Origin: Centrapalus pauciflorus
Taxonomy: Eukaryota > Streptophyta > Magnoliopsida > Asterales > Asteraceae
Length of the DNA: 64,000 bases
Assembly (NCBI GenBank): GCA_020465985.1
Contig: JAANYP010002773.1
Coordinates: 228,679-292,678, forward strand
Direction: 5' to 3'
The position numbers were made by a program, and so were the translations under genes. This document shows, in pieces, positions 19,401 to 30,988 of the stretch (position 1 is the stretch's first letter; the number at the start of each line of letters is the position of its first letter). A model generated the notes under the pieces. It did not search any database and was not told the DNA's origin. It worked only from the letters and a program-made list of their open reading frames with translations.

Positions 19401-20975
19401 ATGGAGCTTATTAAAGACTACGATTGTGAGATACTTTATCATCCCGGGAAGGCTAATGTAGTAGCCGATGCCTTGAGCCGGAAAGCTTATGCTAAGGATT
19501 TCTGTTATATGATGACGTCCACTATACTAAGTTCCACGATCATTAACGATGTCAAAGCTGCCCAACTAGAAGCTTTGAAAGAAGAAAATGTCGGTGCTGA
19601 GGATATTAGAGTACAGATTAAGAATATGGAAACTAGCGAGTCTGGATTAAAAGGTGTATATGGAAGGATTTGGGTGCCGAAGTATGGTGGTATGAGAAAT
19701 GTTATTGTTGAAGAAGCGCATCAATCTAAATTTTCTGTACATCCCGGGAGCACAAAGATGTACAACGACTTAAAGGCAGACTTTTGGTGGCCGGGATTGA
19801 AGAAGGATATCGGCCAGTATGTTGAACGATGTAGGACTTGCCGGTTGGTAAAGGCCGAACATCAACAACCGTACGGTAGTATGCAGCCGCTTCCCATTCC
19901 GGAATGGAAGTGGGAGCACATTACAATGGATTTTGTTACAAAGCTGCCAAAGACTAAGCGACAGCATGATGCAGTTTGGGTAATCGTGGATCGGTTAACA
20001 AAGTCGGCTCACTTCATACCGATTCGTGAAAGTTATTCGCTGGAGAAATTAGCTCAAATTTATATGAACGAGATTGTTTCTAGGCATGGAGTGCCTAAGT
20101 CTATTGTATCGGATCGGGATAGCCGGTTTACTTCGAATTTTTGGTCGGCACTGCAAGAAGGGTTAGGAACGAGAATCGCAATGAGTACGGCCTATCGTCC
20201 GCAAACCGATGGCCAAAGTGAACGAACGATCCTTACTTTGGAAGATATGATGAGAGCTTGTGTGTTAGATCTCGGTGGCAACTGGGATGATCATTTGTCA
20301 CTGATAGAGTTTTCATACAATAATAGCTATCATGCGACAATCAAGAAAGCGCCGTTCGAGGCTTTGTATGGAAGGAAATGTAGGACTCCTACATGTTGGA
20401 GAGAAACGGGTGAAACACCAATTGCTGGGCCGGCCTTGCTTCAAGAAACAAATGAGAAAATACAGTTGATCAGGCAGAACATGAAAGCGGCCCAGGATCG
20501 CCAGAAAAGTTACTACGACAGAAGGCACAAACCCATCAGCTTTGAAGTGAACGATTGGGTTTATCTGAAAGTATCACCGATGAGGGGTGTTACTCGTTTT
20601 GTGAAGAGGGGAAAGTTGGCTCCAAGATTTGTCGGACCATTCAGGATCGTTGAAAAAGTTGGAAATCAGTCTTATCGGTTAGAATTGCCTGAAGGGATGT
20701 CGGGCATACACCCGGTGTTTCATGTTGGGAATCTTAGAAAGTCTTTCACTGCAGAAAATGAAGATTGGGCTGACCACACTGAGCTGCAGATTGATGAAAG
20801 GCTCCGATATGTTGAAGAGCCTGAATGTGTGTTAGATACGAAAGTAAAGAAGCTAAGGAGCAAGGAGATCGAAATGGTGCTGGTACGTTGGAAGCATCAC
20901 AAAGGATCCAATCATACTTGGGAGACAAAGGCGGAGATGTTGAAGAAGTATCTGAAACTGTTCGGATCCGAGTAA
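16419..20975 (+). pseudogene. gag-pol: Element C gag-pol polyprotein (one in-frame TGA)
   Basis: A single frame runs from ATG 16419 to TAA 20973-20975, broken only by TGA at 17283-17285 (codons CGC-TGA-CAA). Gag (residues 1-288) has the retrotransposon Gag core (WITATERTLRI, MWWNAMVN, FTQQYCPVDERRRLEAKF). After the stop come zinc knuckles (CFCCGELGHFQNDC, CYKCGVWGHYSRNC), aspartic protease (LFDSGANRSFVS), RT (FIDDILVYS), RNase H (VVYTDASRLGLGAV), integrase (HPGSTKMY zinc region; DDE-type core from ITMDFVTKLP) and a C-terminal chromodomain-like segment (VLVRWKHHKGSNHTWETKAEM). Domain order and LTR length fit the Tekay/Del chromoviruses. The stop may be a C-to-T mutation of a CGA codon. Stop readthrough is a less likely alternative. 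Confidence 0.92.
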
Positions 20976-20989
20976 CTTCGAGGACGAAG
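20976..20989 (+). other. Conserved hairpin after pol in element C
   Basis: CTTCG-AGGA-CGAAG is a perfect 5-bp stem with a 4-nt loop, starting at the base after the pol stop codon. The same hairpin is at 51163-51176 in F. Similar TTCGAGGACGAA motifs are common after pol in plant Ty3/gypsy elements. A degenerate polypurine stretch (20994-21006) precedes the 3' LTR. Confidence 0.7.
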
Positions 20990-21011
20990 TTGAGCGTGGT
21001 GGAGCCCATGC

Positions 21012-23403
21012 TGTAACATCCTCGGATTTAAATTAAGTTTAAATTTGTAATTTAAGTTGAATTATGTAAGTTAAGTTGGTACTGATTTTGGATAAATTAT
21101 AAAGTTGGTTGCATTATATGGAAATTTAGTAATTTAGAAATTTAAATTATTAAGTGAAATAATTATTTAATTGTTAAGGAAAATAAAATAAAGATAGAAT
21201 TCTTTATTTTATAAAACTCAGTATTTTACGGAACCGGATAAGTGAAGGGGTGAAATGTGCCAAAAGTTGAAAGTGTGAAATAAAAGGGGAAAAAAAATCA
21301 TTATTTCACTTCATTTGAATCAACTCACTCTCTCACTAAAACTCTCTCTCCCTCTCGGCTCTCTCTCTCTCTAAAATATTGAAGATTATCAAAAGTTGAT
21401 ATTTGAAGCTGAAAATCTGGATTTAGCTTGTATTCAAGGAACTAAAACATCTGCAATTGACGAATTGAGGTAAATATTTCTTGAACTCTTCGAATTTAAG
21501 AGTTTTTGGGTCGGTTTTTATAAGAACCGAAATTTAGATTTGGTGATGCAAATGTTGATGCATGTATGATATTGTTATGGAATCATTAAACTCGAGTGTT
21601 AAGGTTGATATATATTAAATTTCAGCTTCTGATTCGCACTATAAGTATGATTTCTGGAAATTAGTGTGTGTTTTAGTGTGTGTGGTCGAAAATGATGAAA
21701 AATGGTTAAAAAAGGGTTGTAATTTGGTATAAAAACATGTTATTAATAGTGTTATAATGCTTGAAAATAGGTGCATTTTAGTGGGTATAAGTTATTGCAT
21801 GTATGGGATAAACACGGAAAATGACTTAGATTTAAATCTGGAAAATGGTCGAATCAAGAACAGATTCGAATGATCCGAATTCGGATGTTCGAATCTGTTA
21901 GATTTCGAATCTGATAGGTCTTCGAATCTGGCACCATTCGAATCTAGGATAGATTCGAATCCAGCATATAATCCGAAATGGCTTATGATCCGAAATGTGA
22001 ACAATCAAAAATGGGGCAAAAATATTCTTAGTGTATGAATTCGGATGGGGTCCGAATTCGGTTGGGGACCGAATTCGGATATGGTCCGAAGTGTTGATTT
22101 ATAAAAACAGAAATAATTTCTAAGTGTTGAGGAAACCGAATTCGGATGGTGGTCCGAATTCGATGAGGGACCGAACTGGCTATGGTCCGAATTTGGGACA
22201 AGTATGGTACGAATTCGGATATGGTCCGAATCTAATATGGTCCGAATTTATTATATGGTTCGAATCTAGTGTGCTTCGAATCTGTGTTAGTCCTAAATGG
22301 GTAAATGGTCCGAATTTACAAAGGATCCGAATTTGGACTTATATATATATGTGTGGACCGAATTGAGAATTAAATGGGATCCGAACTGGGGTCCGAATTC
22401 GGGTGGGGTCCGAATTCGGACATAGATCCGAAATGGGGACCAAACTTTGCAATAAATATAAAATTAAGTTTTGTGAATTTAAACAGTTATTGACACGATA
22501 TGTTGTACAACTGACTTACAGGTCCCTTGTGGTGTTGTTTAACCCACAGTGGGGTACTTTGTGGATCCGGTTGAAAGCCCGAGGAGAAATAAAATTGATT
22601 AAAGATTAATAACGTACCCACTGTGAGTACAGTAGATTTCGCATGTTTATATTTGTTTTATGTAAGCTTTGCCTGCTGAGACCTGTTGCTTCAATTATTT
22701 GTTTGGAATTCTACTAACTTGCGTAGATTTAGATGCACATTCTTACTTGTTGCATGTCCTTTCGGTTGTTGTGCATCTAGTGATGGACCGTTGGGTCGCA
22801 TCGATTACTCTGATGTTACTGTGCTATATGACCTGGAGCTGATCCCTCCTAGGCCCGGTAGGCAGTATGTCATCCCCGATCGTACGTTTGTCTCAGATGG
22901 TATGTTTAAATGGCGAGCTGTGGGCTCGAAGGGGCTGCGGCTCTGGTCCGTACTTTGTGTACGAAGAGGATATCCGATGTTGGTCATCTGTGTTATCCTT
23001 GGGCTTCATAAAAATTTATAAAATGCGCAATCTATGTATTCACTAAGCATTCGCTTACGTTTTAGTTGTTGAAATTTTTACAGGAAAAGGAAAATCAGCT
23101 GCGGGACCATCTAGCTAGGTTGTTGTTTGAAGTGAATTGAAGACTCAGTTGCTTATTTGGTAACTTATTGTTGAGATTAATGTTGTAATAAATTTGGGAC
23201 AATGTAATGTAATGGAAGTCTTTAGATATAGACATGTAACCTTTGTAGCACTGTAGAGTGATTTGAAACTGTTGTAACACTTTATTTTGTACTTTAATTG
23301 CTTCCGCACTTTAATTAAGTAATCAGATCATTATGTAATTGATGTATTGGTGATTAATCCTGGGTGTCTTGTTAATGGTGGTTGCTGTGGCAAGGGTGTC
23401 ACA
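21012..23403 (+). repeat. 3' LTR of element C
   Basis: 2392 bp, TGTAACATCC...GTGTCACA, then the TTTGG target duplication. It differs from the 5' LTR by about 20 substitutions and a few small indels. Confidence 0.95.
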
Positions 23404-23408
23404 TTTGG

Positions 23409-24463
23409 ATGATTTGTTGGCTCACCAAATCTACTCGAGGTGGGATAACGATTGGCTTTTTTTGGATACAATCAGCAACAATGTTGGTGATCTATTGGTA
23501 ATGGAGAAGTTAGGCAGACTCTTCAATATCCAATACGAAGACTACACATCGCACACATAGATGAACTTGATGCAGATTCGAGAGCTGATTTACGAGGAAC
23601 TTATGTTGGAATTCTTCTCAGCATACTCTTTCAATGAACACATGTTGGATATGATAAAGGCAAACACAGTTCAGTTTAGATTGAGAGGACATGATCAATC
23701 CTTATATACTCTCTCGCTATGCACACGTCTGAGGCTATATACTAGGGCTGACACGAATCACAAGCACTTGAACAACTACTTGGAAGAGGGAGCGAGGAAG
23801 GCTCCATCCAACTTCAATTACTAAGAGTTCTGGTCTACAATTGCTGAAGGTATCTATCAAGCCAAATCTGCATACGAGTCAAGGATTGTAAACCCTTTGC
23901 ATCAACTTGTTCATCGTTGCATCACCTTGGATGCAATGCAAAGAAGGAAAGGGCCAGAAAAAGTCTCGAGGCATGATTTGTGGATTATGTACAACTTGAT
24001 GACCCCTGGTGTTCATTCAAGTGTACCATATGTTGTTGGTTCTTATTTCTTACATGCATGTGGAAGATTTGGAGGAAGTTCCATTTGTGGAGGAAAGTTC
24101 ATTACCCGTTTAGCTCGCTCATTCCACATTCTCACCCAAGAGAATGTGAATAACCTTAGAGAACTGGAGCCAACCACAAATGCTAGCGAGGCATTTTTTT
24201 TATTAAAGCTAATATCATTGAGAAGTCTGACCAGCTATATTTCCTATGTAGCTTCCAACGCACGCCAACCAGTTCATGGACATCATGAAGAACAAGATCA
24301 GCCACCACAACAATCATCTCCTCCACAGCACGATCCAAGCAATATCCATGGGGTGCACAATTTTCAAGTTTACATGACCGATTTGAATCACTAATTTTAG
24401 GCTGGGATGCGAAATATGAGAGTATAAATACAATTCTACGACAGATGAATACATGGTTGAATC
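23409..24463 (+). pseudogene. ATHILA ORF-1-like sequence, piece 2 of 3
   Basis: The frame continues from 13803 (HLDDLLAHQIYSRWDNDWLF) and runs through two in-frame stops (TAG at 23558-23560, TAA at 23822-23824). It includes LMLEFFSAYSF, HDLWIMYNLMTPGV and an acidic/Gln-rich tail, then a frameshift near 24370 leads to LGWDAKYESINTILRQM before element D cuts it at 24463. The block pattern (RWDNDW ... ELIYEELMLEFFSAY ... PLHQLVHRCI ... LWIMYNLM) resembles the ATHILA ORF-1 family. I infer a retroelement-derived gene that was already decaying. A host gene cannot be fully excluded. Confidence 0.6.
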
Positions 24464-26879
24464 TGTCACACCCCGTTACCTCGGTTGGCAACTAGGCGTG
24501 ACGTCACGGAAGCATAGTCATAATCAAGCGAACGACCACTAAATGGACATTTTCGAAAATACATTGATAACTTCAAAATATAATATTGTTTTTACATAAC
24601 CCAAATAAGTCATAAATTAGTTCGCAATTGCGGAGATTTAAACACATGATCAAAAAGTGGATTAATTATGCTAATGAATCTCAGTGAGTTTGAAACTTGT
24701 TGTGACTTCAAAATATGCGGAAGCCTTGTTACACTTCCGATGCATGATACTCGTCTTAATTACCTGAAAATACACACTAAAATACGTCATAAAAATTGTT
24801 GGTGAGCTCATAGGTTTACAAGAAAGAATGACTTGCATGGACTACAACGATTGAGTGTGAATTTATAAAGCATAAATTCCATTTTATGTATTACATATAA
24901 CCATTATGCAACCGAACTTAATTATGAGTTTGCCCGATGTAGTATTAACCACTATAATACTATGATGTTGAATATATACGCACCCGTTAACAATTGGCGG
25001 GACCAACCCGGATGGGGGGCATTAATCCCGATAAAATTATCCATATGATATTCACGTTTACATAAATGTAATTAATAGTTCATGATTGAGGGCATGATGA
25101 AACCACATGTGTGTAATACATAAAAAGAAATGTAGCATGTATTGTGTCCATATAAAAATTGTAACATGTATTTTCACCCCAAAACATAACATTTGTAAAA
25201 ATAGGGGCTATGAAGACTCACCGTAAGTGTGATGACAAAAAGTGAGCGTAAAAAGATGAAGATCGCGTTGTTGACTTGAAATGAGTTTGACGTATTTTAA
25301 TCGAGTCCTAAATGATATGAGGGGCTTAATAATTCCCATAAATGATAATATGCATGTATGATGGTTTTTATGTTTTAAGTAACCGAACTTAACAAGTCCA
25401 TAAACAAAACCCATTTAAAAAGGTCAAGTTTATATATAACGAGTTTCCAGGTTTTATCGAGGTTTTTCGGCCTACTTTGTGGCTATTTTTGACCAAGCTC
25501 CAAAGCGATTTGGACTTTGGCATTCATAATTATAAAACTACTATACACAATGAATTTTTCAAGATAAAAACGGACATTTTTCAAGGTGTTTAGGTTAGGG
25601 AAAAGGCTCGTTAAAAACCCTATGTTGGCCACAACTGAGTTGTTAGCCCTTTCGATTCCCAAACAGTATTTGGGGGTTTAAAACTCCGAATTAAATTATG
25701 AAAACGTCCAGATATTTGATTAAAACATAGATCTAAATTCTGGAACAAGAATCAACTCATTTCGTTAAGTTTTGATTTAGTTATGACTTTTCAAAGTTGA
25801 TGTAATATTTTTTCCGAAAATCCAAATTTCATAACCTTATAACAACTTGTAATTCTTGTTGTTTATTCAAAAACCACATGTATAAAAGGTTATGAAACAC
25901 ATTTATATAACTTGTTTTTATAATATTTATGTCCACATTATGTGTTTATATATTTGTAAACACATTTGAAGAAACAAACATTCAAACAAAACTAGTTGTT
26001 TATAAACTTGACTTTAAATGAAACTTGTTGTTGTTTGTGATTATATATATTATGCAAGACTTATCATAACATAAATAAATGAAGTAATAAGGTAGTATTT
26101 ACTTACTTTGATGTATTAAAAGTATGAAAATGTGTAGAAGAAATGTTCTTGAATTAGTTGCATCAAAACTCTTGAATATTGAAGAACACTTGAAAGAAAA
26201 TGGATGCGGGCAATGTGTTTGTGTTTGTGGCTGGACTTAGAGTGGAGAAAGGAGAGGTTTATCTTGCAAGTTGTGAATGAAATGAAGGAAAAATGAGCTC
26301 TATTTATAGAGGGAAAAAGTGGACTTGAAAAGATGCAAAGATGTGGAGGTTGAGTGAGATTTTGGATGAAATGAAAGGGAGATGGTTAAAAAGATGTGAT
26401 TGTGATTGTGCATGGGTTGTGTATTATAAAAATTGAAGTCAAAAGCTAGTTTGTACTAGCTAGTGGCCGGTCCTTTAAGGGTTTTTATAAAAGTTTTATC
26501 TTTTTTTTTTTAATATAATAGTATTTCAAAATGTATTCTTGTATTTTCCTTTTTTTGAAATTTTATAAATACTTACAAAATACACTAGTTTTGTGTAATT
26601 GTTTTTGTCTTGCATAATTAAGGTTACGTAAGTTTGTTAATGCATGATTAGTGTCACTAATCTTAATTTAATTAAGCAATTAGTTGATTAATCTATCATG
26701 CCGTTAATAGATACGATTATTTTATTTGCCGTCTCATCGGATTACACCGATGAAATCTCTGATGAAATTGTTTTCGATTGTAAGGAAATTCCCAATGAAT
26801 TTGTTAATTACATTGATTAATTACTAATGACTATTGATTTAGTTATAAAATCTAACCTCATTTTGTGCCGGTTGTAGTA
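24464..26879 (-). repeat. 3' LTR of element D
   Basis: On the plus strand it starts TGTCACACCCCGTTACC and ends near CCGGTTGTAGTA. It is about 2.4 kb. It includes a 435-bp segment (about 24693-25127) absent from the other LTR. The terminal bases are eroded, and the ends were fixed from the GAATC duplication and alignment to the other LTR. Confidence 0.85.
26301..26310 (-). promoter_or_regulatory. Candidate TATA box in element D LTRs
   Basis: The minus strand reads TCTATAAATA. The 5' LTR counterpart is CTATAAATGG at 32361-32370, and the related LTR of element H has TATATAAATA at 61191-61200, all at equivalent places. Confidence 0.55.
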
Positions 26880-26914
26880 GTCTCCTCCTGTTAAGGGAAT
26901 TTCGTCCTAAAATT

Positions 26915-27880
26915 TTATTTGGTTTCCTCGGGGGTCTTGTCCACTTGAGAAAAGGTGAGGGTATTTCTGCTTAATCTAATCTTCGCCTTCCTAGGTGACT
27001 TCTGGACCACGCTAGAGTTCCACCTGACCTTCACTATAGGTATGCGGCTGTGTTTTAGTTTCTTGACTTCTAGGTCCAGGATTTCTACAGGTTTTTCAAT
27101 GAAATGCAGCTTGTCATCCAGTTGTAGTTCTTCCATGGGTATGATGAGTGTTTCATTTGACAGACACTTCTTCAGATTTGATACATGGAAAGTATTGTGT
27201 ACACTGCTTAGCTCTGGGGTAGTTCAAGTTGATAAGCTACCGGACCAATTCTCTTGGAAATCTTGAATGATCCGATATAACGAAGATTAAGCTTCCCTGG
27301 TTTTCCAAAACGGATTACGCCCTTCCATGGTGAGACTTTCAACATCACCTGATCTCCTTCTTGGAGTTCCAGATCCTTTCTTCTAACATCTGTGTAACTT
27401 TTCTGCCGATTAGCAATTTTTGTGAGTCAGTCAACAATTACCCAAAAGGTGTCATAACCACCAGAAGTTTTTGGCAGCTTTGTGATAAAAATCCATGGTT
27501 ATCCTTTCCCACTTCCATTATGGTATCTTCAGTAGTACTAATAATCCTGACGGTTTTTGATGTTCAGCCTTAACCTTCAAGCATGTTAAGCACTTGCTCA
27601 CATACGTAGCAATGTCAGCCTTCATGTTTGGCCACTAATATAGTTCCTTCAAGTCGTGATACATCTTATCTGATCCTGGGTGAATAACATATCTTGACTT
27701 ATACCCTTCATCCATGACCAGCTTCCTTAATCCTCTGAATTTAAGTAGCCAAATTCTGTTCATGAAGTACTGACATCCATCACTCTCAGAGTTTCATCCA
27801 ACAGGTTGCCTTCATTGACCGCTTCTATTTATGCCTCAAGGATCTGAGAGTTCGTGTTTGATTGTATAGTTGACCAAGGC
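26915..27880 (-). pseudogene. Element D integrase and chromodomain remnant
   Basis: On the minus strand 27880-27420 encodes the integrase zinc region (HPGSDKMYHDLKELYWWP, CLTCLKVKAEHQKP) and the start of the core (ITMDFITKLPKTSGGYDTFW). It then jumps at about 27420 from a LTK motif to ANRQKSYTDVRRKDLE, so roughly 200 residues of the DDE core are missing. The C-terminal part (DQVMLKVSPWKG, then EILDLEVKKLKHSRIPIVKVRWNS) leads into a frameshifted chromodomain-like end. Catalysis is impossible. Confidence 0.8.
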
Positions 27881-29060
27881 TCAGACTCTCAAAGGCTTAA
27901 CTCGCTCCTTCCGACTTAAAGGATCGGCTAAAACATTTGCTTGGCCCGGGTGATAACGAATATCGCAATCATAATCACTAAGTAGCTCCACCCAACGACG
28001 TTGTCTCATATTCAACTCTTTCTGGTTTAGAATGTGTTGCAGACTCTTATGATCTGTAAACACTTAGCACTTTGTACCGTAAAGATAGCGTCTCCAGATC
28101 TTGAGGGCAAATACTACAGCTCTAAGCTCTAGATCATGTGTCGTGTAGTTCTCCTTGTGGATCTTAAGTTGTCGCGATGCATTAGCGATAACCTTATCCC
28201 TCTGCATTAACGCACATCCCAACCCATTGTGTGAGGCATCGCAGTAGACCACAAAATTCTCAGTTTCTTCGGGTAAGGATAGAATAGGTGCAGTACACAA
28301 CCTTTGCTTTAGCATTTGAAAAGATGCCTCCTGTTCTTCACCCCAGTTGTACTTTACATCCTTACAAGTCAACTCCATTAAAGAACCAACTATCTTTGAG
28401 AAGTTCTCAATAAATCGCCTATAATAACCGGCAAGACCTTAGAACAGACAATTTTCTGTGGGAGTTCTTGGAGTTGCCCAGTTCTTAATGGCCTCGATTT
28501 TCGACTCTCGCAGCCAAAAAATCACACTTTGAAAAATTTTCATATAGTTGTTCTTTCTTTAGTTGCTCTAAATCAACTTCAGGTGTTGTTCGTGCTCCTC
28601 CTTGCTTCGTGAGTAAATAAGGATGTCATCTATAAAGAAAATAATGAATTTGTCTAAATAAGGTTTCACACACAATTCATAATATCCATGAATACCTTTG
28701 GTGCATTAGTCAAACCGAATGACATCACCTGAAACTCGTAATGACCATAACAATTTTTGATATCCGTTTTCAGAATATCCTCCTCACGTTCCTTAGCCTG
28801 ATGATATCCTGACCGCAGGGTTATCTTTGAATAGAAACTAGATCGTTGCAGCTGGTCGAATAAGTCACCGATTCTGGGGAGAGGGTATTGGTTCTTGATT
28901 GTTAACTTATTCAGCTCACGATAGTCTAGACACATCCTAAAAGATCCATCTTTTTTATTTACGAACAAGACCGGTGTTCCCCATGGTGAGGAACTTGGTT
29001 GGATGAATCCTTTATCCAAAAGCTCTTGCAGCTATCTGGATAATTCTTGCATCTCTAATG
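27881..29060 (-). pseudogene. Element D RT and RNase H (broken)
   Basis: The frame 29019-28666 holds the RT start (MDKGFIQPSSSPWGTPVLFV, NKLTIKNQYPLPRI, YSKITLRSGYHQ). After a break, FIDD (28625-28636) is the RT catalytic motif. The frame 28378-28064 carries RNase H (VVYCDASHNGLGCAL with Asp, THDLEL with Glu). A stop interrupts just before FTDHKSLQ at 28063. The arrangement matches the Tekay-type pol of element C. Confidence 0.85.
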
Positions 29061-29062
29061 GG

Positions 29063-29827
29063 GCTAATCGGTAAGGTGTTCGTGCCACAGGTGCAACTCT
29101 AGGCACTAAGTCAATCTGAAATTCTACTTGCCTAATGGTCAAAGTCAGGCAAGTCTTCAATAAAGACTTTGGGGTAATCACAAACCACAGGAATCTCTTC
29201 GAGTCGCTTCTCCTTCGACTCTTTCTCCATCATGTGTACTAGAAATGCTTGACATCCCATTCGAAGGCACATCAGAGTTCTTAAACAAAATATGATGTTT
29301 AACTGCGGGTTCTTTCTTTCTCCTTGGACTGTTAGGACTTTCCTTTTCTTGAGTGGTATACATACAACCTTCTTACCACATAGGATTTCTGCGTGATTAT
29401 CAGGTAATCAATCCATACTTATAACCACATCGATGCTTCCAAGTTCAATAGGCATCAAGTCTATTTTAAAGGGATGATCAACATATTTTAGTGCGCACTC
29501 TTTCAACAGGGTGTAAGTGGCAAACTTGACCTTCATATCCTTGGTACAACCACTGATACGGAAGACAGACTTAAGCTTTTCAAACCAGCAAACTAGCCCA
29601 ACTACACCTTCCGTTCTGTTAAAGTATCGAGGCTTGCAGCTTAGAAATCCATTGATATGGCACCCTCTTTGATTGGTGCCGGTTCCTCCCACTGTGCCAC
29701 TTGCTCCTCCATCACCTCCGTTTGAAGTGCTATTTCTATTTGTTTCATACGTAGCTATAGCAGCAGCCACACGTTGAGCAACGAGTTGCTCAATTTCAGC
29801 GGTGCTGATTGTTCTTCTTGGCGGCAT
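29063..29827 (-). pseudogene. gag: Element D gag fused to protease by deletion
   Basis: The ATG at 29827 starts a Gag N-terminus (MPPRRTISTAEIEQLVAQR, a Gly/Thr-rich linker, GCHINGFLSCKPRYFNRTEG, GLVCWFEKLKSVFRI). Element H begins gag the same way at 63949. After about residue 115 the frame passes directly into the protease C-terminal part (PFKIDLMPIELGSIDVVISMD). The Gag C-terminus, zinc knuckle and protease active site are therefore deleted. Protease-RT linker sequence continues in broken frames to about 29063. Confidence 0.8.
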
Positions 29828-30107
29828 TATCTTGAATAAAATAATATGAATGGTATATGGGAGCGAATCTATTGACTATAAATTTAAAAGGGAACACATA
29901 ATGGTAGCACCTTTGTTGCACATAAATTTTTGCAATCACATAACCTAGATTTCATTGATACTTGATTTAATTTGTTACATAAGGGGTCGGGTTTTACCCG
30001 AAAAGTTTCAAGTATTTGGATTACATAGTGTCCTAATACTTCTAAGAATTTAAAATACATAATGGAAATACAAGATAATATCCTACATAACTAGTATAGT
30101 AGGATGA

Positions 30108-30818
30108 CTAGGTGTGAGAGTGGTCGGAGGTCTCTCCTTGCTCCACAGTGTTGAGTCGTCGGGTTAACTCTGCATTACGGGCTTCGTACTCTGCTATGTG
30201 CTTTCGCAGTTAGTTGATTCCGTCTTGTTGAATCGCCCACAGTTTGGTTGCCCAATATATATTAGTGTTTTGCATTTCCTCCCTCTCGATCCTTGTAGTG
30301 ATCTCCCCTAACTCTTGGTTAAGTTGTCGATACTGGAGATCGTGTCGGCTGGCCCTTGCCACCAATAGAGGTATCGTTTGAGTTATGGGTTCTTGGGTGA
30401 GTGGTGGTGTTTGCTCGGTGGATGGTCCCCTGATCTCGGAGTGGGTGGGGATTCCCTCCTCTCGCTTCCATTCTTAGAGGGTGTTTGGCATCCATCCCCA
30501 GAGTCTTGTATCTACCCGTCGCCGTTGCGGTGGGCTTGGCTGGGGGGTAGGGACCGGGATAGACTCCTGTTGTGCTATTCTTACCTTTTTCCTCGGTGTA
30601 AACTTCATGAGTGGGCCATTGGGATGTGGACGATTTGCTTTGTGTGAGCGGACTAGGGGGTGGTAGGGTATATATGAAGGGACTACCGGAGATGGTGGAA
30701 TTTCATCAGATGGTTCTCCCTATCCATTGGAGAGTTCTTCTTCCTCCATTGGATTTACCTACAATGGGTCTTCGTCTTTAGTGTCCGTTAAAACAACGAT
30801 TATAGTGGGGTCCGACAT
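30108..30818 (-). pseudogene. Leader ORF (ORF0) between PBS and gag in element D
   Basis: On the minus strand, ATG 30818-30816 opens a 236-codon frame to TAG 30110-30108. It has four internal stops but no frameshift. The N-terminus is acidic (EEEELSNG), the middle Pro-rich and basic, and the C-terminus helical and charged (RASRHDLQYRQLNQELGE, TNIYWAT, NAELTRRLNTVEQGETS, ending SHT). Element H carries the same protein at the same place (63006-63684) with different stops, so the shared feature is an amino-acid sequence. I recognise no family. A coiled-coil accessory protein is a guess. ORFs upstream of gag are known in Tat/Ogre elements; I know of no standard counterpart in chromoviruses. Confidence 0.7.
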
Positions 30819-30973
30819 TTTTGTGCGTTTTAAAGTTTTTATTTTTTTATTAAAAGATATGGAACTCATAGGTATGTAAAGTATATTTATGTACATACTT
30901 TATTTAGTAGTCGCGGAAACGTTAAGTTATAGTCAAGGATTATTCTAATTCAACCTAGTTCACTATAACTATG

Positions 30974-30985
30974 GCTCTGATACCA
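30974..30985 (-). other. Primer-binding site of element D (initiator tRNA-Met)
   Basis: The plus strand reads GCTCTGATACCA, three bases inside the LTR edge at 30989. Confidence 0.9.
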
Positions 30986-30988
30986 ATC

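Larger units (their letters stand above)
13804..23403 (+). mobile_element. Element C: Tekay/Del-type Ty3/gypsy retrotransposon, nearly intact
   Basis: It is 9.6 kb, with LTRs of 2397 and 2392 bp starting TGTAACATCC and ending GTGTCACA. The 5-bp target duplication TTTGG is at 13799-13803 and 23404-23408. PBS, a single gag-pol frame and a C-terminal chromodomain-like region are all present. I count roughly 20 substitutions between the LTRs (about 0.9%), so insertion was recent. The only coding lesion I find is one TGA. It lies in the plus direction within the ATHILA-like frame. Confidence 0.95.

Noticed and set aside
30378..30647. Plus-strand 89-aa ORF in element D leader
   Set aside because: It is antisense to the conserved ORF0 frame; the Trp/Gly/Leu-rich content follows from the Pro/Arg-rich opposite strand.
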